From Parvibaculaceae bacterium PLY_AMNH_Bact1 (GTDB lineage Bacteria > Pseudomonadota > Alphaproteobacteria > Parvibaculales > Parvibaculaceae), in contig CP126168.1 of the NCBI GenBank assembly GCA_032881465.1, positions 372,001-436,000 of the forward strand: a stretch of DNA of 64,000 nt, given 5' to 3'. The first letter of the stretch is position 1, and each line of letters opens with the position of its first letter. A program made the translations under genes and the position numbers. This document shows, in pieces, positions 1-8,721 of this stretch. A model generated the notes under the pieces. The model made no database searches. It saw only the letters and a list, made by a program, of their open reading frames with translations, and had not been told where the DNA came from.

Positions 1-926
1 ACCTGAACGACATTACGCTTTACCGAGAAATGATCCGCCAAGGCGTGAACGAGTACTTGGTGGCGCCGCTGCAGCCAATCCAGATTGTTGACTCCGTCGC
101 TCGGCTCTATGCCGACCCGGACGCACCACCCATTGGCCGCTCGATAGTGTTTTTGGGTGCGCGCGGTGGCGTTGGCTCCAGCACGCTTGCCCATAATGTC
201 AGCTGGTGCATCGCAGAAGAGATGCACGAAGACGTGACGCTGATTGATATGGACCTTCCGTTTGGCACGGCTGGCCTCGACTTCAATCAGGACCCGGTAC
301 AGGGCGTGGCAGAAGCACTAATGCAGCCTGAACGCCTTGATGATGTTCTCCTTGATCGGCTGCTGGTGAAGTGCACGGACCGTCTGTCAATTTTCGGTGC
401 GCCAGGCACATTGGACCGTGATGAGGACTTGCTACCTGAAGCATGTGAGTCCGTCATTGAAACCGTAAGAGAGACATGCCCTTGTGTGATTGTGGATATG
501 CCTCATGTGTGGAACCGCTGGTCTCGTCAAACGCTGCTAAACGCTGATGAGATCATAATCACAGCCACGCCCGACCTTGCCAGTTTGCGGAACACGAAAA
601 ACTTCTTGGATCTTATCAAGAAGCAACGAACCAATGATGCAGCGCCCCATGTTGTGCTGAACCAGATGAGTATGCCCAAGAGGCCGGAAATCCCAGCGGA
701 TGATTTCGCTGAAGCAATTGAGCAGGAACCGACCTTACTTCTGCCCTTCAATCCGGTTTTGTTCGGCACGGCTTCCAATAATGGTCAGATGTTGCAAGAG
801 ATTGACCCCAAAAACAAAACAACCGCTGCCGTTCGACATTTGTCCACATTGGTCACTGGCCGGCACGCGGTCGTCGAGAAGAAAAAGGGTTTGCTTTCCT
901 CGCTGCTCGGCGGAAAGAAGGGATAG
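1..926 (+). CDS. cpaE: Tad/Flp pilus assembly protein CpaE/TadZ, 5' end cut by window edge
   Basis: The reading frame is open from the first bases, so the start lies outside the window. The visible start (LNDITLYREM..., then GVNEYLVAPLQP) reads like the end of the atypical receiver domain found at the N terminus of CpaE. A ParA/MinD-type domain follows with a deviant Walker A, GARGGVGSS, and the aspartate stretch LIDMDLPFG. CpaE/TadZ positions the pilus machinery at the cell pole. The C terminus is lysine/glycine rich (GLLSSLLGGKKG). cpaF begins 3 bp after the stop and tadB and tadC follow, so this is the usual Tad operon order. The family call is firm. Polar localisation is inferred from family knowledge. 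Confidence 0.93.
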   Translation, partial: LNDITLYREMIRQGVNEYLVAPLQPIQIVDSVARLYADPDAPPIGRSIVFLGARGGVGSSTLAHNVSWCIAEEMHEDVTLIDMDLPFGTAGLDFNQDPVQGVAEALMQPERLDDVLLDRLLVKCTDRLSIFGAPGTLDRDEDLLPEACESVIETVRETCPCVIVDMPHVWNRWSRQTLLNADEIIITATPDLASLRNTKNFLDLIKKQRTNDAAPHVVLNQMSMPKRPEIPADDFAEAIEQEPTLLLPFNPVLFGTASNNGQMLQEIDPKNKTTAAVRHLSTLVTGRHAVVEKKKGLLSSLLGGKKG

Positions 927-929
927 ACA

Positions 930-2396
930 ATGTTCGGCCGACGCGATGCTGCAACCGGGCGCTCACCTTCTGCGCCCGCTGAAGGAAAGGCACCACCGCC
1001 CCCTCCTGCGCAGTCGGCTGTGCCGAAAGCCGCCGCGCCCGAACCAGCCAAACAAAAAATATCGGCACCAAAGCCGACGGCACCTCAGCCAGCGCCGGCG
1101 CATGTGGGCGCTGACGTGCGGTCTCCTGAATATTTTCAGACCAAGACAACGATCTTCAATGCGCTGATTGATACAATCGACCTGACCCAACTGGCACAAC
1201 TCGATACTGAGAGTGCACGGGAAGAGATCCGCGACATTGTTAGTGAGATCATTGCGATCAAAAATGTCGTTATGTCCATCTCTGAGCAGGAAGATCTGCT
1301 GCAGGACATTTGCAATGACGTCTTGGGGTATGGTCCGCTGGAGCCGTTGCTCGCGCGCGATGACATTGCAGATATCATGGTCAACGGTGCTGGCCTTACC
1401 TTTATTGAGGTGGAAGGGCGTGTCGAGCCGACGAATGTTAAATTCCGCGACAACTCGCAATTGCTCAACATCTGTCAGCGTATTGTGAGCCAAGTGGGCA
1501 GGCGCGTCGATGAATCAAGCCCGATCTGTGACGCCCGCCTGGCAGATGGTAGCCGCGTCAATGTGATCGCGCCGCCTCTGGCACTGGATGGGCCCACCCT
1601 CACCATTCGTAAGTTCCGCAAAGACAAGTTGACGATGAATGATCTGGTGAGCTTTCAGTCCATCTCTCCGGAGGGGGCTGATGTGCTGGCAGTTGTTGGC
1701 AATGTGCGCTGTAACGTTCTTATCTCCGGCGGAACGGGTTCGGGTAAGACGACATTGCTCAACTGTATGACGGGCTTTATTGATACCGACGAGCGGATCA
1801 TCACCTGCGAGGACGCGGCTGAGCTGCAGCTTCAACAGCCACATGTGGTCCGGCTTGAAACGCGCCCACCTAATCTGGAAGGCCAGGGTGAGGTGACGAT
1901 GCGCGATCTCGTCAAAAACTGCCTACGTATGCGCCCGGAGCGGATCATTGTCGGTGAGGTGCGTGGACCAGAGGCCTTTGATTTGTTGCAAGCAATGAAC
2001 ACTGGCCATGACGGATCAATGGGCACCCTTCACGCAAACTCGCCACGCGAAGCGCTGTCGCGTTTAGAGAGTATGATTACGATGGGAGGCTTTGCACTCC
2101 CGTCAAAGACGATCAGAGAAATGATTGTTGGCTCTGTCGATGTGATTGTTCAAGCCGCGCGTCTGCGAGATGGTTCACGACGGATTACGCATGTTACTGA
2201 AGTGCTCGGCACCGAAGGCGACGTGATTACGACGCAAGATATCTTTGTCTACGACATGGACGGTGAAGACGATCAGGGAAAGATCATCGGACGCCACAAG
2301 TCTACTGGAATTGCGCGGCCAGCATTTTGGGATAAGGCCCGATACTACAATCAGCATCACAAGCTCTCGCAAGCGCTTGATCGGGCGCAGGACTGA
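930..2396 (+). CDS. cpaF: Tad pilus secretion ATPase CpaF/TadA
   Basis: This is a 488-residue hexameric secretion ATPase that powers Tad/Flp pilus assembly at the cytoplasmic face of the inner membrane. The first 65 or so residues are a Pro/Ala-rich linker of low complexity. The conserved part has Walker [10 protein letters not shown] at about 267-275, the Walker B region RIIVGEVRG at about 338-346, and the His box [13 protein letters not shown] at about 358-370, all diagnostic of the GspE/VirB11 superfamily. Length fits CpaF. It starts 3 bp after cpaE and ends 8 bp before tadB, so translation within the operon is probably coupled. Confidence 0.96.
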   Translation: MFGRRDAATGRSPSAPAEGKAPPPPPAQSAVPKAAAPEPAKQKISAPKPTAPQPAPAHVGADVRSPEYFQTKTTIFNALIDTIDLTQLAQLDTESAREEIRDIVSEIIAIKNVVMSISEQEDLLQDICNDVLGYGPLEPLLARDDIADIMVNGAGLTFIEVEGRVEPTNVKFRDNSQLLNICQRIVSQVGRRVDESSPICDARLADGSRVNVIAPPLALDGPTLTIRKFRKDKLTMNDLVSFQSISPEGADVLAVVGNVRCNVLISGGTGSGKTTLLNCMTGFIDTDERIITCEDAAELQLQQPHVVRLETRPPNLEGQGEVTMRDLVKNCLRMRPERIIVGEVRGPEAFDLLQAMNTGHDGSMGTLHANSPREALSRLESMITMGGFALPSKTIREMIVGSVDVIVQAARLRDGSRRITHVTEVLGTEGDVITTQDIFVYDMDGEDDQGKIIGRHKSTGIARPAFWDKARYYNQHHKLSQALDRAQD

Positions 2397-2404
2397 GGCT
2401 CGCG

Positions 2405-3403
2405 ATGGACCAAACGACATTTGCAATAGTTGGTGTGTCGCTGCTCGTCGCCATCTGCATTGGTGCGATAGGGTTCCTATTTGTAGGTTCCAAGGCGGAC
2501 AAGTCGAACCAGAGGATGGCAAGGGTCGCACGCGGCAATGCAAGAGGGTCCGTTGCTGATGACGATGATGAGACACAAGCGGACAATTCAGGTCCGCGGC
2601 GAAAGCAGGTTCAGGAAACGCTGAAGGAAATCGAAGCAAAGCAAAAGGCTGAAAAAGAAAAGCTGACGATCCGCCTTCGTCTGCAGCGCGCTGGTCTCGA
2701 GGTTACACCGAAAACATTCTATATTGCGAGCGCGGTAACCGGTCTATTCGTCGCGATGGGGGTTTCTCTCTCCGGCCTTCCTATTGGTGCGGCAGTCCTT
2801 GGCGGTTTTGCAGGTGGCTTCGGTGTTCCACGCTGGTTTGTCAATTTCAAAACAAAAAGGCGCCAAAAAGCATTTGTCGAGGAGTTTGCGAATTCACTGG
2901 ATGTAATCGTTCGCGGCGTGAAAGCCGGCCTTCCCATCAATGACTGTCTGAAGATTATCGCCAACGAAAGCCCAGAGCCGGTGGGCAGCGAGTTCAGAGA
3001 GCTGGTGGATGGGATGGCCATGGGTGTGACGGTTGAGCAGGGCTTGCTGAAGGTTTATGAGCGCATCCCGCTTTCAGAGGTCAACTTCTTCATGATCGTG
3101 TTGGCGATCCAGGCGCAGGCTGGGGGTAACCTATCAGAAGCGCTCGGAAATCTATCCAACGTCCTCCGTGATCGAAAAAAGATGCGCGCAAAAATCCAGG
3201 CAATGTCTCAAGAAGCAAAAGCCTCTGCAGGGATCATTGGGGTTTTGCCGCCTGGCGTGATGGCGCTTATCTACCTCACGACACCTGACTATATCAGTCT
3301 GCTGTTTACGACCACGGCGGGAAATCTGATCATTTTTGGGGGGCTGATGTGGATGGGCATCGGCATATTGGTGATGCGCAAAATGGTCAATTTCAACTTC
3401 TAG
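2405..3403 (+). CDS. tadB: Tad pilus inner-membrane platform protein TadB
   Basis: This 332-residue protein has an N-terminal transmembrane helix, a charged stretch at about 40-85 (KAEKEKLTIRLRLQ), a further membrane hairpin, and a T2SSF/GspF-type helical domain (EEFANSLDVIVRGVKAGLPI). Two C-terminal hydrophobic segments follow. TadB and TadC form the inner-membrane platform on which CpaF acts. It lies between cpaF and tadC, separated by 8 and 15 bp, as in other tad loci. The assignment to TadB rather than TadC rests on gene order and the first-position T2SSF domain. Confidence 0.93.
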   Translation: MDQTTFAIVGVSLLVAICIGAIGFLFVGSKADKSNQRMARVARGNARGSVADDDDETQADNSGPRRKQVQETLKEIEAKQKAEKEKLTIRLRLQRAGLEVTPKTFYIASAVTGLFVAMGVSLSGLPIGAAVLGGFAGGFGVPRWFVNFKTKRRQKAFVEEFANSLDVIVRGVKAGLPINDCLKIIANESPEPVGSEFRELVDGMAMGVTVEQGLLKVYERIPLSEVNFFMIVLAIQAQAGGNLSEALGNLSNVLRDRKKMRAKIQAMSQEAKASAGIIGVLPPGVMALIYLTTPDYISLLFTTTAGNLIIFGGLMWMGIGILVMRKMVNFNF

Positions 3404-3418
3404 AACGGGAAGCGATGA

Positions 3419-4387
3419 ATGTTTGGTGTCATTGAAAGCCTGTTCAGTATTGAGAACATCGTCACGATGTTGATGGCCTTGGCTGCGTTCGCGACAGTGC
3501 TGACGCTCGCAACACCCTTATTGTCGACGGACAAATTGTCGACCCGTATGAAATCTGTTTCCAGTGAGCGGGAAGCTCTGCGTCGCGCCCATAGAGAACA
3601 ACTGGAACGGGAACGTGACGGTAAGAAGCTGAGGCAGGACCCGAAGACTTTCATCAAACAGTTTGTCGACAAGCTGAACCTGATGGAGTTGATGGAAAGC
3701 GATGCTATTCGGGGCAAATTGAAGAAAGCGGGTTTCCGGGGCCAGGCACCAGTTTACTCCTTCATGTTCTTCCGCTTTTTTATGCCGATCATTCTGTTCA
3801 TTGTGACAATCTTCTATCTGTTCGTCGCCAACTCATTTGGTTTGGAGCCACTAGCACGCGTTGCGGCGTCCTTTGGGGCGGCATTTATCGGCTTCTACCT
3901 GCCTAATGTTTTTGTGGAAAACATGATTGCCCGCCGCCAGGAGTCGATCAAAAAGGCGTTCCCGGACGCTCTGGATTTGCTTTTGATCTGTGTCGAGTCT
4001 GGCATGTCGGTCGAAGCAGCCTTCCATAAGGTTGCCGGCGAAATAGGCACGCAATCCGTCGAGCTCGCAGAGGAACTTAGTCTCACCACTGCCGAGCTTT
4101 CTTACATCCAGGACCGACGTCTGGCCTATGAAAATCTTGCGACTCGAACCGGCCTTGATGGGGTGAAAGCAGTCACCATGAGCTTGATCCAGGCGGAGCG
4201 TTACGGGACGCCACTGGGAACAGCTCTTCGGGTGATGGCGCAGGAAAACCGCGATATGCGCATGGCTGCAGCTGAGAAAAAAGCCGCAGGCCTGCCACCA
4301 AAACTGACTGTGCCAATGATTACGTTTTTCCTGCCGGTCCTCTTCTTTGTGATCCTCGGGCCAGCGGTTATCAAATTCTACCAGTAA
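3419..4387 (+). CDS. tadC: Tad pilus inner-membrane platform protein TadC
   Basis: This 322-residue second T2SSF-domain protein has an N-terminal helix, a central membrane pair around residues 115-165, and the domain motif DALDLLLICVESGMSVEAAF. The C-terminal hydrophobic segment ends in VIKFYQ. It pairs with TadB in the pilus platform. A GGGAAG ribosome-binding site precedes the ATG at 3419. It is the last gene of the forward tad run: a strong hairpin with a T-run follows 47 bp downstream. Confidence 0.93.
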   Translation: MFGVIESLFSIENIVTMLMALAAFATVLTLATPLLSTDKLSTRMKSVSSEREALRRAHREQLERERDGKKLRQDPKTFIKQFVDKLNLMELMESDAIRGKLKKAGFRGQAPVYSFMFFRFFMPIILFIVTIFYLFVANSFGLEPLARVAASFGAAFIGFYLPNVFVENMIARRQESIKKAFPDALDLLLICVESGMSVEAAFHKVAGEIGTQSVELAEELSLTTAELSYIQDRRLAYENLATRTGLDGVKAVTMSLIQAERYGTPLGTALRVMAQENRDMRMAAAEKKAAGLPPKLTVPMITFFLPVLFFVILGPAVIKFYQ

Positions 4388-4433
4388 AAGCGTCGATCTG
4401 CAGGACGCTGGGAACCAGAGGCACAAAAAAGAA

Positions 4434-4469
4434 GGGCCGCAGCCGGTATTTGCCGCTGCGGCCCCTTTT
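4434..4469 (+). terminator. Rho-independent terminator after tadC
   Basis: A GC-rich stem (GGGCCGCAGC... pairing with ...GCTGCGGCCC) with a short TATTTG loop is followed by CTTTTG. An A-rich run (AAAAAAGAAG) precedes it, so it could also end transcription of the convergent TPR gene. Confidence 0.85.
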
Positions 4470-4508
4470 GATTCATTCTTTTGGAAGAGCTGAGATAGCT
4501 CCGCCCAT

Positions 4509-5360
4509 TCAAGGCATGTCTATGGGAGCGTCCAGCGCTTCCATTTCTTGCCACAGGGCTGGCTGAGCCAACATGGAGCGGATTGTCGTAATGTTGTTGG
4601 ACGCAAGGCTGGGGGGAAGGTCAGCACGTGCAAGGCGCTCAGCTTCTTCAAAGTCACCCTTAAGTCCCAAGACCAGAGATAGGTTTTGGCGCGCATGCGC
4701 TCCAGCAGATGGATTGGCAACGGCTCTGCGAAGTGTCGTTTCGGCGGAAACGAGATCACCTGAAAGCGCATAAGAAAGACCAAGATTGGTCAGAATAGTT
4801 GGATGGTTCGGAGCCAGCCGGAGCGCCCGGTTATACTGATCCTTGGCTTGGTCATGCTCACCCATTTCATCCAGGGCGACGCCAGCGGCGGACAAAATGC
4901 TCCAGTCCGTTGGGTTCAATACAGCGGCTTTCGCCAGCAGTGCGGATGCCTGGTCTGGCTTCCCGCTGGCAGCGAGGGTTTTGCCATACTCTGAGAGAAC
5001 GGCCGGATCGTTGGCGTGAAGTGCATTGGCCTGATTGAGCACGCTGAGTGCTTGGGCAAGAGACCCAAGGTGACGGAGGCTGCGCCCATATTTGGCTGCC
5101 GCTTCAGCATTCGTGGGATCTTGCTCATAAATGCCACCCCAATAAGCAGCTGAGGCGACAAAGTCCCGCGGTTCAGAGAGGTGTACAGGAAGATCAGGAG
5201 AGGCGCCCAACCCAGGGCGCTCTGGTTCTGCATTTGTTGCGCAGCCGCCAAGCATCAAAGCGCCGAGCGCTGTGCCCAGAATAGACCGAGCAAGTATAGA
5301 TCGACCAGGTACAGACCGCGTAGGGCCAGACGATGAACGAAGGAACGTTGGATAATCCAT
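4509..5360 (-). CDS. TPR-repeat lipoprotein, TadD-like
   Basis: About 283 residues from the ATG at 5360. Upstream in-frame ATGs exist at 5408 and 5372, but only this one has a GGAAA-type site at the right distance and gives a short signal. A basic, Ser-rich leader precedes a hydrophobic stretch and a lipobox LMLGGC (Cys about 40), so the mature protein is probably an outer-membrane lipoprotein facing the periplasm. The body contains consecutive tetratricopeptide repeats (AAAKYGRSLRHLG, LSEYGKTLAASG, LSAAGVALDEMG, LTNLGLSYALSG). Placed convergently after the tad genes, it matches TadD, the TPR lipoprotein needed for Tad pilus biogenesis. That specific role is inferred from context. Confidence 0.8.
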   Translation of the reverse strand: MDYPTFLRSSSGPTRSVPGRSILARSILGTALGALMLGGCATNAEPERPGLGASPDLPVHLSEPRDFVASAAYWGGIYEQDPTNAEAAAKYGRSLRHLGSLAQALSVLNQANALHANDPAVLSEYGKTLAASGKPDQASALLAKAAVLNPTDWSILSAAGVALDEMGEHDQAKDQYNRALRLAPNHPTILTNLGLSYALSGDLVSAETTLRRAVANPSAGAHARQNLSLVLGLKGDFEEAERLARADLPPSLASNNITTIRSMLAQPALWQEMEALDAPIDMP

Positions 5361-5386
5361 TGGTTTCCACATTTCATAGCAAATCG

Positions 5387-5408
5387 GTGGACACATGCAT
5401 TTGTCCAC
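5387..5408. promoter_or_regulatory. Perfect inverted repeat upstream of the TPR gene, possible operator
   Basis: GTGGACA - 8 bp - TGTCCAC is a perfect 7-bp dyad with an ATGCAT-containing centre. It lies 27 bp upstream of the TPR lipoprotein start. No T-run follows, so it is more likely a protein-binding site than a terminator. No regulator can be assigned. Confidence 0.35.
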
Positions 5409-5512
5409 GCACCATCCTCTCTTACAGGTCTCAAGAAAGGTTTAAGCATAAACTTGGTCTCAAATTGCCTGTACCTCTTTCGGCAGGTGCCGGCATGTTT
5501 GTATAGTGGGCC

Positions 5513-6607
5513 ATGGCGTCAGATCATTTCAGAAACTTCATTTTAACAATCCGTAAAGGAATAGACCGGCTGGGCTTTGACCGGGTCTTGCTGTTTGTGC
5601 TGGGTGCCGCAGTTTTGGGGCTTTTGGCTTTGGGTATGGGAAAGAGCTTGTTTGGCGGAGATGAAAATGATGCCCGGGTCACATTTTTCCAGATTGGAAC
5701 TGGATCTACCGGCGGCACCTACTTCCCCATGGGCGAAGCGCTAGCAGCCGTGATTAGCAGACCACCGGGTTCAGACCCTTGCATACCCGGCAGCCGGTGT
5801 GGCGTTCCTGGCCTTGTGGCGATCTCCAAAGGATCTGCCGGGTCTGTTGCCAATGCCAGGGCGGTCGCCGCCGGCCGACTGGACTCAGCGCTTGTTCAGG
5901 CAAATGTGCTCGAAGATGCCTTTCTGGGACGAGGGGCTTTTGAAGGAGAACCGCCGCGAGAAAATCTGCGGGTTATAGCCAATCTCTATGTGGAGGCGAT
6001 CCACCTTGTTACCGCTCGCGGGCTCGACATCAAAGGTGTTGAGGACTTGAAAGGTCTGCGGGTGTCCATCGGGTCCGAAGGATCGGGCACCCGGGCAGAT
6101 GCCATTGCCATCCTGAAAGCCTTTGGTGTGTCACTGACTGATATTGAGCCAGTCAGTGCAGATGCTTCTCGGTCCGCGGAAATGATCCTGTCAGGAAATC
6201 TTGATGCCTATTTTCTGGTGGCGGGTGCGCCTGCGCGCTCTATTGAGGATCTTGCTGTCAGAGGAGCCATCGATATCGTGCCGATTGAAGGTGAACCAGC
6301 CGATCGCTTACGGATTGACCGCACCTTCTACAGCAATTTCATCATCCCCGAGAACACCTATCGATTTGTGGAAGATGTAAAAACCATCGGTATCGGGGCG
6401 CTCTGGATTACCAGATCGACCACTGACACGGACCTTGTCCATGCCATCACCCGCGCCTTGTTCGATGGCCGCAATAGAGAAACGCTGGTCACCGCCAATG
6501 CAAATGGACGTCACGTCAACCTCAATGCAGCGGTCCAGGGGGTGCCCATCCTTTTGCATCCAGGCGCAGAACTCTTCTATTTCGAGAAGGGCATTTTGGA
6601 ACGCTGA
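5513..6607 (+). CDS. TAXI-family TRAP transporter solute-binding protein
   Basis: This 364-residue protein has one N-terminal membrane helix (about 25-48) that anchors the protein or acts as an uncleaved signal. The TAXI-family domain follows: GTGSTGGTYFPMG near the start, then KGSAGSVANARAVAAGRLDSALVQ, LKGLRVSIGSEGSGT and NLDAYFLVAGAPARS. TAXI proteins bind substrates (often glutamate-like or aromatic carboxylates) for a fused-membrane TRAP permease. No TRAP membrane component is present nearby, so it is an orphan binding protein whose partner must be elsewhere, if it has one. A Cys pair in the extended loop (CIPGSRCG) could form a disulfide. Confidence 0.88.
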   Translation: MASDHFRNFILTIRKGIDRLGFDRVLLFVLGAAVLGLLALGMGKSLFGGDENDARVTFFQIGTGSTGGTYFPMGEALAAVISRPPGSDPCIPGSRCGVPGLVAISKGSAGSVANARAVAAGRLDSALVQANVLEDAFLGRGAFEGEPPRENLRVIANLYVEAIHLVTARGLDIKGVEDLKGLRVSIGSEGSGTRADAIAILKAFGVSLTDIEPVSADASRSAEMILSGNLDAYFLVAGAPARSIEDLAVRGAIDIVPIEGEPADRLRIDRTFYSNFIIPENTYRFVEDVKTIGIGALWITRSTTDTDLVHAITRALFDGRNRETLVTANANGRHVNLNAAVQGVPILLHPGAELFYFEKGILER

Positions 6608-6613
6608 TATCTA

Positions 6614-6793
6614 TTAGCTCTCTTGCTCAGCTGAGTCCCAGACAACCGCCTGTGCAACAATTGCCCGCTCACCGTTGAAGGTGATCGCCGGTGACCCGTG
6701 CAGACGGTAGCCGTCATCAAGCGCCTTTGAAACACGCTCACAAAATGCATGGTCATCTGGGCCGGTAAGCAATCGATATTTCAGATCAGACAT
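6614..6793 (-). CDS. DUF1737 small protein
   Basis: 59 residues from the ATG at 6793, chosen over a longer upstream frame because an AAAGGAG site lies just before it. The sequence YRLLTGPDDHAFCERVSKAL...GYRLHGSPAITFNG...VAQAV covers the whole DUF1737 domain, a small widespread family of unknown function. It converges with the TAXI gene, with 6 bp between the stops. Confidence 0.85.
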   Translation of the reverse strand: MSDLKYRLLTGPDDHAFCERVSKALDDGYRLHGSPAITFNGERAIVAQAVVWDSAEQES

Positions 6794-6904
6794 GGGGGCT
6801 CCTTTTAGGTGGCCGATGAGGTAGGCAGGCACTGGGATTGCAGGCCATTCAGACCCTCTATACTGTTTGCGGGCGTTTGAGCAAATTCAAAAGAGGTCGC
6901 ACCC

Positions 6905-8290
6905 GTGGTAGATGTGTTTGTAACCGATAAAGATGCCGTCGCCTTGCCGGTCTGGCCGGTACGGTCAGGCGATATTCAGACCTGGTGCGATGCACATGCG
7001 GGATCAGGGGCAGCTTGGGTCGGAACGTCAGGATTTACCGGCGAAGCTGGCCGCGTTCTGATGCTGCCAGATGAATCCGGCAGTCTTGCCGGTGCTCTCT
7101 TGGGGATTGGCAAGGCAGACGATCCCTTTATCTTTGCAGCTCTGTCCGAAAATCTGCCTGAGGGGACCTACAGGCTTGCCGGAATGGAGGACCTGGACAA
7201 TGCTCAGGCGGCGCTGGGCTGGGCGCTGGGGACCTATAGTTTTAACAAATATAAGTCCCGCGACCGAGGCCTGCCGAAGCTCGTGGTTCCAGAAGATGTT
7301 GATCTCGGCGAATTGACGGACATTACCGACGCGGTGTTTCTCACACGTGATCTCGTCAACACACCGACAAGCGATCTAGGACCGGCTGAGTTGGAAACGG
7401 CGGTCCGGCAGGTGGCCGACGGCTTTGGCGTTTCCTGTTCTGTGATCACTGGTGACGACCTTCTGGCGCAAAACTATCCCATGGTACATGCGGTCGGCCG
7501 CGCCGCAGCGGAGAGCGCCGCACCTCGTCTGATAGACTTTACATGGGGGGATGAGGCGGCTCCCAAGGTGACATTGGTCGGTAAAGGGGTGTGCTTTGAT
7601 ACAGGTGGGCTCAATCTGAAACCCGGCAATTCGATGGCGCTGATGAAGAAGGATATGGGCGGTGCCGCGCATGTCCTCGCCCTCGCGCAACTGATCATGG
7701 CCGCCAACCTAAAGGTCCGCCTACGCGTGTTAATCCCGGCGGTTGAAAACGCCGTCGCGGGCAACGCATTTCGCCCAGGCGATGTTTTGTCCAGCCGCAA
7801 AGGCCTGAGTGTGGAAATCGGCAACACAGACGCCGAGGGACGGTTGATCCTGGCGGATGCCCTGGCTGAAGCTGACAGTGAGGAACCGGATCTGCTGATT
7901 GATATGGCAACGCTCACCGGTGCTGCTCGTGTGGCGTTGGGGCCGGATCTCCCGCCCTTCTACACAAATGACGAGGCGTTTGCTGCAGGCCTAAACGAAG
8001 CAGCAAAACAGAATGCTGACCCTTTGTGGCGAATGCCGCTATGGCAGGCCTATGACGGATGGCTAAGCAGCAAGATTGCCGACGTCAATCACATCTCAGA
8101 TGGCGGCTTTGCAGGGTCCATCACCGCGGCGCTCTTCCTCGCGCGTTTCGTGGAGAAGGCCAAAACCTTCGCGCATTTTGACGTCTTTGCCTGGGCACCA
8201 CGAGCCAAGCCCGGACGGCCCATCGGTGGCGAAGCGCAGGGCATTCGGGCGCTTTTCGCCTATCTCAAAAAGACATATGGCCAGCGCTGA
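6905..8290 (+). CDS. M17 leucyl aminopeptidase family protein
   Basis: 461 residues from a GTG start preceded by AGAGGT. The N-terminal half is the variable M17 macro-like domain. The catalytic half carries GKGVCFDTGGLNLKP (about 226-240) and NTDAEGRL (about 307-314). K227, D232, D250, D309 and E311 match the two-metal site residues of leucyl aminopeptidases. It hydrolyses N-terminal residues from peptides in the cytoplasm. The compact form differs from longer E. coli-type PepA, so no symbol is given. Together with the downstream NlpC/P60 gene this is a recurrent alphaproteobacterial arrangement. The role in peptide turnover next to the yej importer is an inference. Confidence 0.93.
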   Translation: MVDVFVTDKDAVALPVWPVRSGDIQTWCDAHAGSGAAWVGTSGFTGEAGRVLMLPDESGSLAGALLGIGKADDPFIFAALSENLPEGTYRLAGMEDLDNAQAALGWALGTYSFNKYKSRDRGLPKLVVPEDVDLGELTDITDAVFLTRDLVNTPTSDLGPAELETAVRQVADGFGVSCSVITGDDLLAQNYPMVHAVGRAAAESAAPRLIDFTWGDEAAPKVTLVGKGVCFDTGGLNLKPGNSMALMKKDMGGAAHVLALAQLIMAANLKVRLRVLIPAVENAVAGNAFRPGDVLSSRKGLSVEIGNTDAEGRLILADALAEADSEEPDLLIDMATLTGAARVALGPDLPPFYTNDEAFAAGLNEAAKQNADPLWRMPLWQAYDGWLSSKIADVNHISDGGFAGSITAALFLARFVEKAKTFAHFDVFAWAPRAKPGRPIGGEAQGIRALFAYLKKTYGQR

Positions 8291-8376
8291 AACCCTTGGC
8301 GCGGAGCGGGGAGGCAGGTAGACTGATCCGGCTCCGAAACGGAATACGAGCCTCTGATTCTGAACCCGGGAACCCG

Positions 8377-8721
8377 ATGGACCTAAAGCCGCTTGATGCG
8401 CTGAAGCTATGGCATGACGTCGTGCTTGATACGGTACGCCGTGACGTGCCGGATCTTTCAGCACGGCAGCTTGCAATTCTGCTCACTGTTTATCTGGAGC
8501 CGCCGCCGCACACAGTGCGAGGTCTGGCAGCGAAACTTGATGTGTCTAAGCCCGCGATTACCCGTGCGCTTGACACGATGGGTCAAAAAGATCTGCTCAA
8601 GCGTAAGCGCGACGACACGGACAAACGCAATGTGCTGGTTCAACGAACCGTAGCGGGCTCTGTCTATCTCAGTGAGCTTTCAGACACGATTATATCCAAG
8701 GCAAAGGATCACCTGGCGTGA
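8377..8721 (+). CDS. MarR-type winged-helix regulator (short)
   Basis: 114 residues from the ATG at 8377 (MDLKPLDALKLW). The winged helix is clear: LSARQLAILLTVYLE, VRGLAAKLDVSKPAITRALDTMGQKDLLKRKRDDTDKRNVLVQ, the MarR recognition helix plus the DTDKR wing. It is shorter than typical MarR proteins, with reduced dimerisation helices at both ends. The stop overlaps the GTG start of the NlpC/P60 gene (GTGA), so the two are translationally coupled. Its target is unknown; the flanking peptidase genes are candidates. Confidence 0.8.
   Translation: MDLKPLDALKLWHDVVLDTVRRDVPDLSARQLAILLTVYLEPPPHTVRGLAAKLDVSKPAITRALDTMGQKDLLKRKRDDTDKRNVLVQRTVAGSVYLSELSDTIISKAKDHLA

Noticed and set aside
853-1493. Minus-strand frames across the cpaE-cpaF junction
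   Set aside because: Shadows of the Pro/Ala-rich cpaF N terminus; no motifs.
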